Source: an uncultured Atopobiaceae bacterium (GTDB lineage Bacteria; Actinomycetota; Coriobacteriia; Coriobacteriales; Atopobiaceae). From it: a DNA stretch of 5,941 nucleotides. The notes beneath the pieces are model-generated. The model did no database searches. It saw only the letters and a list, made by a program, of their open reading frames with translations, and was not told the DNA's origin. Below, one piece after another: positions 1-5,280 of the stretch. A program made the translations under genes and the position numbers. Where the stretch lies: positions 1 through 5,941 of the forward strand of contig CANPVI010000099.1 in NCBI GenBank assembly GCA_947581665.1. The letters run 5' to 3'. Position 1 is the stretch's first letter. Each line of letters opens with the position of its first letter.

Positions 1-303
1 AACATCATCGACCAGCACATGAAGGCCTTCATGGACCTCTCCGAGGAGCCGGAGGTGGAGGTCGATTCCTCCATCTTCACCACGGGCACCACGGAGGAAT
101 CGACGGACCTCGATAGGCCCATCGAGGCGCTGGATCTCTCCCAGCGCTCCTACAACTGCCTGAAGCGCGCGAACATCGACTACGTGCGCCAGCTGGTCGA
201 CCTCTCCGAGAACGACCTCATGAACATTCGCAACTTCGGGGTCAAGTCGGTGGAGGAAGTCAAGGACAAGCTCGAATCCATGGGCCTTTCCCTCAAGGAG
301 TAG
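1..303 (+). CDS. rpoA: RNA polymerase alpha subunit, C-terminal part (5' end outside window)
   Basis: This is the last 100 codons of the RNA polymerase alpha subunit, open from base 1 in frame 1 and ending at TAG 301-303. It holds the flexible acidic linker (visible residues about 12-36) and the whole alpha-CTD (about 37-100), which contacts UP-element DNA and activators. Conserved alpha-CTD features are present: LDLSQRSYNCLK, where R49 and N52 of the visible part match E. coli R265 and N268, and NFGVKS, where G80, K82 and S83 match G296, K298 and S299. The spacing between these positions is identical to E. coli. The linker is rich in Glu, Asp and Thr. rplQ follows after 6 bases, as in most bacterial alpha operons, and its ribosome binding site lies inside the last rpoA codons. 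Identification is secure; only the N-terminal domain is missing from view. Confidence 0.97.
   Translation, partial: NIIDQHMKAFMDLSEEPEVEVDSSIFTTGTTEESTDLDRPIEALDLSQRSYNCLKRANIDYVRQLVDLSENDLMNIRNFGVKSVEEVKDKLESMGLSLKE
295..300 (+). promoter_or_regulatory. Ribosome binding site of rplQ, inside the end of rpoA
   Basis: AAGGAG at 295-300 forms the last two sense codons of rpoA and lies 9 bases before the rplQ ATG at 310. Placing the site just before the upstream stop fits translational coupling of alpha and L17, and it fixes the rplQ start. Confidence 0.8.
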
Positions 304-309
304 CACACT

Positions 310-867
310 ATGAGACACGCCAAGAACCACGGTATGAAGCTGGGATCGAGCCCGTCGCACACGCGCGCCATGAAGCGCAACCTCCTGCGCTCGATCCTCG
401 AGCACGACCGTATCAAGACCACCCTCCCGCGCGCCAAGGCCATCCGCGGCGATGTGGATCGGGTCATCACGTGGGCCAAGCGCGGCGACCTCCACGCGCG
501 TCGTCTCGCCATTGCCGAGGTGGGCGACAAGGAGCTCGTGCGCGAGACGTTCGAGAAGGCCAAGCAGGGCCTCTGGGACGGCCGTGACGGCGGCTACACG
601 CGCATCATGAAGCTCGGCCCCCGCAAGGGCGACAACGCCGAGGTGGCGCTCATCGAGATCGTGACCGATCCCGTGATGCCCAAGGCTGATGCCACGAGCC
701 CCAAGGTGCCCACCAAGGTGGGTTCGGTGAAGGAGCCCGAGAAGGTCGAGGCCGCCGAGGCCGAGGCCGACGAGGAGATGGCCGCCGACGACGTCGCGGA
801 CGTCCCCGAGGACGTGGCCGACGCCACGGGTGCCGTGACCGACGCCGCCGCGGACGCCGAGGAGTAG
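310..867 (+). CDS. rplQ: 50S ribosomal protein L17 with an acidic C-terminal extension
   Basis: Large-subunit ribosomal protein L17 (bL17), 185 residues. The N-terminal 120 residues are a normal L17: start MRHAKNHGMKLG, signature segment IKTTLPRAKAIRG (about 35-47), and the closing block GGYTRIMKLGPRKGDNA (about 94-110). E. coli L17 has 127 residues, so about 65 residues are added here. This tail (about 121-185) is low-complexity and dominated by Ala, Glu, Asp and Val, with a strongly negative end, unlike the basic rRNA-binding core. It begins with a short Pro/Lys part (121-147) and then becomes purely acidic. The gene follows rpoA at a 6-base gap and is the last gene before a hairpin at 891-926. 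Acidic tails of this kind occur on L17 in some actinobacteria; the role is not known to me. Confidence 0.96.
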   Translation: MRHAKNHGMKLGSSPSHTRAMKRNLLRSILEHDRIKTTLPRAKAIRGDVDRVITWAKRGDLHARRLAIAEVGDKELVRETFEKAKQGLWDGRDGGYTRIMKLGPRKGDNAEVALIEIVTDPVMPKADATSPKVPTKVGSVKEPEKVEAAEAEADEEMAADDVADVPEDVADATGAVTDAAADAEE

Positions 868-890
868 CCCTCCCCGCATTCCGAGCACGC

Positions 891-926
891 AAGGCCGCCC
901 CGTGGCACGCGCCATGGGGCGGCTTT
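891..926 (+). terminator. Hairpin after rplQ, probable terminator or attenuator
   Basis: Arms 891-905 and 912-926 pair over 15 positions, 13 Watson-Crick and two G-T, around the 6-base loop CACGCG. The descending arm ends GGGGCGGCTTT and is followed by CCCATTC, so the T-run is short and lies inside the stem. It starts 24 bases after the rplQ stop and ends about 40 bases before truA, which suits the end of the ribosomal-protein operon. The weak U tract makes partial read-through into truA plausible, especially as no clear promoter is visible between the hairpin and truA. Confidence 0.65.
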
Positions 927-967
927 CCCATTCGGGAGGCGCATGGCAGAGGGGTATCGTGGATGCG

Positions 968-1795
968 ATGGATGAGGTGCGGAACATAGCGCGCGAGACG
1001 CTCGATGCCACGCTCGTGCTCACGCTCGGCTATCGCGGGGCGAGCTTCTCCGGCTTTGCGGAGCAGGAGGGCCAGCGCACCGTGGCCGGCGAGCTCAGGC
1101 GCGCGCTGGAGACGTTCCTGCGCCGTCCCGTGGACCTCACGTGCGCCGGGCGCACCGATGCCGGCGTGCACGCCATCGGCCAGGTGGTGAGCGTGCCGGT
1201 CACCGCCGAGGAGCGCGAGACCCTCTCCGCGCACCGCATCCTCGTCGCCCTCGGCGCCCTCACGCCAGATGACCTTGCCGTGCGCGAGGTGCGTGCCACC
1301 CCGCGCGGCTTTTCCGCGCGCTTCGCCGCGCGCGAGCGGCGCTACCGCTATCGCATTGCGGAGGGTGCCGCGCCCGCGCTCCTCTACGACTTCGCCTGGT
1401 GGCACCCCCGGCCTCTCGACGTGGACGCCATGGCCGAGGCGGCCCCCGCGCTTCTCGGGGAGCGGGACTTCAGGAGCTTCTGTCGCGCGTCCTCCGCGGA
1501 GGGCAAGTCCACGACGCGCAACGTGCATTCGGTGCACGTGCAGCGAAGGCACGAGATGGGGGAGCGCGTGATCGTCGTCGACGTGGCGGCAAGTTCGTTT
1601 CTCCACACGATGGTGCGCACGATCGTCGGATCGCTCGCGCTCGTGGGCGAGGGCCTGCGTGAGCCCGCGTGGCTCGAGACGGTGGTGCAAGCGCGCGATC
1701 GCCGCGCCGCCGGTCCCACGGCGCCCGCCAAGGGCCTCACCTTCCAGGCGGTGCACTACGAGCCGAATCTCATCGTCCCATGGGAGCGTGCGTGA
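968..1795 (+). CDS. truA: tRNA pseudouridine(38-40) synthase TruA
   Basis: TruA converts uridines 38-40 in the anticodon arm of many tRNAs to pseudouridine. From ATG 968 the protein has 275 residues (E. coli about 270). The catalytic motif AGRTDAGVHAIGQV carries the nucleophile Asp64. RRYRYRI (124-130) matches the conserved Tyr-containing strand, and the C-terminal block SSFLHTMVRTIVGSLALVG is the family's third conserved motif. DFRSFCRASS is also typical. The reading frame opens further upstream: GTG 902 and ATG 914 lie inside the terminator hairpin and are unlikely starts. GTG 959 and ATG 968 are the realistic choices, and homology begins only near TLVLTLGY (residues 15-22). AGAGGGG at 948-954 lies 13 bases before ATG 968 and 4 before GTG 959, neither ideal, so the start is uncertain by three codons. 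The stop overlaps the next gene by one base. Confidence 0.95.
   Translation: MDEVRNIARETLDATLVLTLGYRGASFSGFAEQEGQRTVAGELRRALETFLRRPVDLTCAGRTDAGVHAIGQVVSVPVTAEERETLSAHRILVALGALTPDDLAVREVRATPRGFSARFAARERRYRYRIAEGAAPALLYDFAWWHPRPLDVDAMAEAAPALLGERDFRSFCRASSAEGKSTTRNVHSVHVQRRHEMGERVIVVDVAASSFLHTMVRTIVGSLALVGEGLREPAWLETVVQARDRRAAGPTAPAKGLTFQAVHYEPNLIVPWERA
1782..1786 (+). promoter_or_regulatory. Ribosome binding site of the transporter gene, inside truA
   Basis: GGGAG at 1782-1786, within the last codons of truA, lies 8 bases before ATG 1795. It supports ATG 1795 rather than the in-frame upstream starts at 1669 or GTG 1792. Together with the TGATG overlap it points to translational coupling. Confidence 0.65.
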
Positions 1796-2781
1796 TGGAG
1801 GTCTTCCTCGAGGGCCTTTGGGACGCGGTGCTCGACACCGTGGCGCTCGTCCCCTTCCTCTTCGCCACCTACCTCGTCATGGAGGCCATCGAGCATGCGG
1901 GCCTCGGCGCCTCAGAGCGCCTCATCCGACGCGCGGGCGTGGCGGGGCCCGTCGTGGGCGCCGTCCTCGGCATCGTGCCGCAGTGCGGTTTCTCGGCCAT
2001 GGCTGCCACGCTCTATTCCGTGCGGGTGGTGACGGTGGGCACGCTCCTCGCCGTGATGCTCTCCACCTCCGACGAGATGCTCCCGGTTTTCGTGGCGCAG
2101 GGCGCGCCGGTCTCGCTCATCGTCGAGATCTTCCTCGTGAAGGTCGTGGTGGCGGTGGCGGCGGGCTTCCTCGTGGACCTTGCGGTGCGCGTGTGGTTCG
2201 GGCATCCGGAGAAGCCCGCGATCCACGATTTCTGCGAGCGCGAGGGCTGCCATTGTGCGGAGTGCGAGGAGGAGTGCGATGCGTGCCCTTGCGACGAGTG
2301 CGAGGGTGAGGCGCCTGCGCACGACCACGCGGCGACGCATGCGCACACGCACGACCATGCGCACGGCCACGGCTCCGCGCTGCGCGTGATCGTGACGTCT
2401 GCGATCTACCACACGGTGAAGGTGACGATCTTCATCTTCCTCGTCACCTGGGGCATCGACCTCGTGCTCGAGGCGGTGGGCCACGACGTGATCGCGGCCT
2501 TCTTCGCGCAGAACCCCGTCTCGGCCATCTTCGTCGCCGCGCTCGTGGGCCTCATCCCCAATTGCGGCGGCTCCGTCATCATCTCCGAGCTCTTCCTCGA
2601 GGGAACGCTCGCCTCGAGCGCCCTCATCGCGGGGCTCCTCTCCGGCACGGGCGTGGCGCTCCTCGTGCTCTTCCGCGCGAACCGCCACGCGGGCCAGAAC
2701 CTCGCCATCACGGCGACCCTCTTCGGCGTGGGCGTGCTCGTGGGCTTCATCGTCCTTTGCTCGGGCTTCGTGTTTGCATAG
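1795..2781 (+). CDS. Putative heavy-metal/manganese transporter (PF11449-like) with Cys/His-rich loop
   Basis: Integral membrane protein of 328 residues. It resembles the PF11449 family, annotated as putative 10-TM heavy-metal exporter or putative manganese transporter; the substrate of this protein cannot be read from sequence. Hydrophobic segments fall in two halves, about 11-131 and about 197-327. Each half holds a matching motif, GIVPQCGFS (59-67) and GLIPNCGGS (252-260), followed about 20 residues later by a GTL segment, so the protein looks like an internal duplication. Between the halves lies a hydrophilic loop (about 136-194) with eight Cys at 147, 152, 154, 157, 161, 164, 166 and 169, then eight His between 176 and 192 in HxH-type spacing. 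This is a likely metal-binding stretch. The start is ATG 1795, which overlaps the truA stop (TGATG), with an 8-base-spaced RBS. The gene is therefore probably co-transcribed with truA. A perfect inverted repeat begins 13 bases after its stop. Family assignment is fairly sure; metal identity and direction of transport are not. Confidence 0.82.
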   Translation: MEVFLEGLWDAVLDTVALVPFLFATYLVMEAIEHAGLGASERLIRRAGVAGPVVGAVLGIVPQCGFSAMAATLYSVRVVTVGTLLAVMLSTSDEMLPVFVAQGAPVSLIVEIFLVKVVVAVAAGFLVDLAVRVWFGHPEKPAIHDFCEREGCHCAECEEECDACPCDECEGEAPAHDHAATHAHTHDHAHGHGSALRVIVTSAIYHTVKVTIFIFLVTWGIDLVLEAVGHDVIAAFFAQNPVSAIFVAALVGLIPNCGGSVIISELFLEGTLASSALIAGLLSGTGVALLVLFRANRHAGQNLAITATLFGVGVLVGFIVLCSGFVFA

Positions 2782-2793
2782 TCATCAGTCTGC

Positions 2794-2855
2794 TTACGCC
2801 GTGGACCCACTTTTTCGGTGCCGTTGGGCACCGAAAAAGTGGGTCCACGGCGTAA
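2794..2855. repeat. Perfect 29-bp inverted repeat with 4-base loop
   Basis: Arms 2794-2822 and 2827-2855 are exact reverse complements around the loop GTTG (2823-2826). Pairing stops at both ends (C2793 faces A2856). Each arm contains GTGGACCCAC or its complement and a run of five T (left) or five A (right). No T-run follows the hairpin on either strand, so it is not a standard intrinsic terminator, although its place 13 bases after the transporter stop would suit 3'-end formation or protection. A dispersed palindromic repeat is the main alternative. No second copy is visible in this window. Confidence 0.9.
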
Positions 2856-2905
2856 AGTGATGGGCGGATTTGCGACAAAGAAGATGACGTCGGTACGGAT
2901 GTTGG

Positions 2906-2920
2906 TTCATGTGACATGAA
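2906..2920. promoter_or_regulatory. 15-bp perfect palindrome, candidate operator upstream of the nucleotidase gene
   Basis: TTCATGTGACATGAA is two exact 7-base arms (2906-2912, 2914-2920) around a single central G. This is the usual shape of a site for a dimeric regulator. It lies 114 bases before the nucleotidase ATG in an otherwise unremarkable leader. I could not find a convincing -35/-10 pair beside it: TTGCGT at 2924 and TAATTC at 2943 are only 13 bases apart. The regulator is unknown; chance occurrence is possible. Confidence 0.4.
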
Positions 2921-3014
2921 GGGTTGCGTTCGCGATCGTCCGTAATTCTCGTCGAGGTCCCGCGCTATCGTAGGGACGCTTCGCCGTCCGTCGTGGCGGT
3001 CTTGAGGGATACGT

Positions 3015-3020
3015 GGGAAG
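3015..3020 (+). promoter_or_regulatory. Possible ribosome binding site of the nucleotidase gene
   Basis: GGGAAG at 3015-3020 lies 13 bases before ATG 3034; a nearer AGG at 3024-3026 has 7-base spacing. Neither is strong. The start at 3034 is chosen mainly because it puts a textbook signal peptide at the N-terminus, whereas GTG 3013 would add seven non-signal residues. Confidence 0.35.
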
Positions 3021-3033
3021 CGTAGGTACGCGA

Positions 3034-3120
3034 ATGAAACACCACCGCTCTATCTTCGCCCTTGCCGTCGCGGCGCTCGCGGCTTTGCTCATGGGACTCG
3101 CCCCCGTGGTTGCGCGCGCG
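3034..3120 (+). other. Signal peptide of the nucleotidase
   Basis: Residues 1-29: positively charged start (K2, H3, H4, R5), a hydrophobic core rich in Ala and Leu (about 7-26), and an A-R-A cleavage motif before D30. No lipobox Cys is present, so a soluble Sec export product is predicted rather than a lipoprotein. Confidence 0.85.
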
Positions 3121-5280
3121 GATGATCCGAGCTCGGGCATCGTGATCCTCCACTCGAACGACGTCCACTGCGCGGGCTTGGAAACCAGTGCCAAGGCCAT
3201 CGGCTACGCCGGCATCGCGCAGGCCGCAATCGACGCGAGGACCACCTACGGCGCGAACAACGTCACCCTCGTGGACGCGGGCGACGCCATCCAAGGACAG
3301 CCCATCGGCACGATTTCCAAGGGTTCGGACCTCGTGGACATCATGAACGCCGCGGACTACGACATCGCGGTCCCCGGAAACCACGAGTTCGACTACGGCA
3401 TCCCGCAGCTGCAGACGCTGGCGAAATCCGCGGACTACCCCTACGTGTCCTGCAACGTGCTGAACACCGAGACGAACACGCCGCTCTTCGACGGCTATGA
3501 GCTCCAGACCTACATGGTCGACGGCGATCAGGTGGACGTGGCCTACGTCGGGATCACCACGCCCACGACACTCACCTCCGAGGCGCCCACCATCTTCCAG
3601 GACGCCTCCGGGAACATCATCTGGAGCTTCTACGGCGAGAACGACGGCCAAGCCCTCTACCAGCAGGTGCAGGAGACCGTGGATGCCGCGAAGGCGGCCG
3701 GCGCCGAGTACGTGATCGCCATCGCGCACCTCGGCAAGGACGCGTCCTCGACCGTGCCCGCGTGCTACACCTCGACCGCCGTCGTGGCGAACACGACCGG
3801 CATCGACGGCGTGATCGACGGCCACACGCATGAGATCTACAACGTGACGCTGCCGAACAAGAATGGCGAGATGATCCCCGTCGCGCAGTGTGGCACGCAG
3901 TTCCAAGCGTATGGCCAGATGACGATCACCCCCGACGACACCCCCGGCCCCGAGGACGTGAAGAGCGCGGTCACGGTTGCGGCGGATCTCTCCGAGCCGG
4001 TGGCTCAGGACGCGACGGTCGCCCAGGCGGTGGCCGCCAAGGAGGCTGCGCTCGAGGCTGAGCTTGGCCAGACCGTGGGCGCCTCCGAGGTGGGGCTCAG
4101 CGTGTACGGTCCGAACGACGAGGGCAATCCTTGGTGGTGGGTTGCGCGCATGCGCGAGACGAATCTCGGCGACTACGTGGCTGACGCCTATCGTGCGTTC
4201 CTCGACGCGGACATCGCCTTCATCAACGGCGGCGGCATCCGCGCGCCGCAAACCTGGGTGGAGCCGCTCGCCAACGGCACGTTCGGCAAAGCCGCAGGCC
4301 CCATCACCTATGCCGACTTCATCTCCGTGAACTCCTTCGCGAACAACCTCCAGCTCGTGGAGGTGTCCGGCCAGGACGTCCTCGACGCGCTCGAGTACAG
4401 CGTGCGCAAGCTCACGCCCGCGATGGACGATGAGACGGAGAACACCGGCTCCTTCCTCCAGGTGTCCGGCATCACTTTCACGGCGGACATCACGATCCCG
4501 AGCCCCGTCGTGGTGGATGACGATGATCACTTCGCGTCCGTGAATCCCAACCTCACACGTCGCGTGAGCGACGTGGAGGTGATGGGCGAGCCGATCGACC
4601 CGAACGGCACCTACCAGCTCGCCACCATCCCGCTCCTGCTCTCGGGCGACTACACGATGTTCGAGGACTGCACGTACCTCCGTGCGGACGCGGGGCTCGA
4701 CTACGACGCGCTCGTCTCCTACGTGCGCGATGAGCTCGACGGCACCATCGGCAGCAGGTACGCGAACCCGAACGGCCAGGGCCGCATCAACCTCGTGGGC
4801 GCGCCGGTCACGGTCAGCCGCCTCTACAACCAGTGGAGCGGCGAGCACCTTTTCACGACCGACGTGAACGAGGTCCAGACGCTCGTCGGGCTCGGGTGGA
4901 CGAACGAGGGCGCACGCTTCGCCGAATACGGCGACGTGGATCCCAGCGACGAGGATCCCTTCGGCCCCGATGCCACGCGCGTGATCGTCTACCGCCTGTG
5001 GAACCGCTACAACGGCGACCACCTGTTCACCACATCGCTCGATGAGGCCCGCGCTCTCGAGGAAGCCGATCCGGATGGCTGGACGTCCGAGGGCGTGGCG
5101 TTCTACGCGCCCAAGACGAGCGACGTGTCGGTCTATCGCCTCTGGAACTCCTACATCACCGCGAACGGTGGCGCGGGGAGCCATCTCTGGACCACGCGCG
5201 ACTCCGAGGTGAAGGAGCTCACCGATCTCGGCTGGCAAGACGAGGGCCTCGGTTGGTACGCCATTAAGGCGTTCGGCTGA
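3034..5280 (+). CDS. Exported metallophosphatase/5'-nucleotidase with C-terminal DUF5648-like repeats
   Basis: Secreted or surface hydrolase of 748 residues that should release phosphate from extracellular nucleotides or related phosphoesters. A Sec signal peptide (1-29: KHHR, a hydrophobic core, then ARA before DDPSS) suggests cleavage after Ala29. The calcineurin-like metallophosphatase domain (about 35-300) has all expected metal and catalytic motifs: HSNDVH (D43, H45), DAGD (D84), GNHEFDYG (N116, H117), AHLG (H232) and DGHTH (H264, H266). The 5'-nucleotidase C-terminal domain (about 340-590) shows ETNLGDYVADAYR, NGGGIRA (R403), FANNLQLVEVSGQDVLDAL and GSFLQVSGI (F474). The loop that usually reads GGDGY is shortened here to SGDY (537-540). 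Three DUF5648-like repeats follow (594-745). There is no LPXTG or C-terminal membrane anchor. The gene stands alone and converges on eno. Family assignment is firm; exact substrate is open. Confidence 0.93.
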   Translation: MKHHRSIFALAVAALAALLMGLAPVVARADDPSSGIVILHSNDVHCAGLETSAKAIGYAGIAQAAIDARTTYGANNVTLVDAGDAIQGQPIGTISKGSDLVDIMNAADYDIAVPGNHEFDYGIPQLQTLAKSADYPYVSCNVLNTETNTPLFDGYELQTYMVDGDQVDVAYVGITTPTTLTSEAPTIFQDASGNIIWSFYGENDGQALYQQVQETVDAAKAAGAEYVIAIAHLGKDASSTVPACYTSTAVVANTTGIDGVIDGHTHEIYNVTLPNKNGEMIPVAQCGTQFQAYGQMTITPDDTPGPEDVKSAVTVAADLSEPVAQDATVAQAVAAKEAALEAELGQTVGASEVGLSVYGPNDEGNPWWWVARMRETNLGDYVADAYRAFLDADIAFINGGGIRAPQTWVEPLANGTFGKAAGPITYADFISVNSFANNLQLVEVSGQDVLDALEYSVRKLTPAMDDETENTGSFLQVSGITFTADITIPSPVVVDDDDHFASVNPNLTRRVSDVEVMGEPIDPNGTYQLATIPLLLSGDYTMFEDCTYLRADAGLDYDALVSYVRDELDGTIGSRYANPNGQGRINLVGAPVTVSRLYNQWSGEHLFTTDVNEVQTLVGLGWTNEGARFAEYGDVDPSDEDPFGPDATRVIVYRLWNRYNGDHLFTTSLDEARALEEADPDGWTSEGVAFYAPKTSDVSVYRLWNSYITANGGAGSHLWTTRDSEVKELTDLGWQDEGLGWYAIKAFG
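4813..5265 (+). repeat. Three tandem DUF5648-like protein repeats in the nucleotidase C-terminus
   Basis: The repeats cover residues 594-633 (nt 4813-4932), 652-692 (4987-5109) and 700-744 (5131-5265). Each has the pattern V-x-R-L-[YW]-N, a short variable part, [EDS]-H-L-[FW]-T-T, about 8-12 residues, then G-W-x-[NSD]-E-G. The first and second repeats are separated by an acidic linker (634-650, DVDPSDEDPFGPD) and the second and third by a few residues. The third has a longer insert (ITANGGAGS) before HLWTT. The repeats resemble DUF5648 (PF18885), found at the ends of secreted enzymes. A role in binding the cell wall or glycans is an inference. Confidence 0.8.

Noticed and set aside
650..1756. 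A 368-codon minus-strand open frame opposite rplQ/truA
   Set aside because: It runs across the rplQ tail, the hairpin and truA. Its low-complexity, Arg- and His-rich translation is typical of a shadow frame.
1669..1794. Longer transporter start inside truA
   Set aside because: The added 42 residues are Arg/Pro/Ser-rich and lie fully within truA codons. ATG 1795 has a well-spaced RBS and begins right before the first hydrophobic helix.
1912..2688. A 258-codon minus-strand open frame opposite the transporter
   Set aside because: The composition is almost all Arg, His, Glu and Ala, mirroring GC-rich codons of the transporter; no RBS or domain was seen.
2924..2948. Possible -35 TTGCGT / -10 TAATTC promoter for the nucleotidase gene
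   Set aside because: The spacer is only 13 bases, too short for a sigma-70-type promoter, and both hexamers match poorly.
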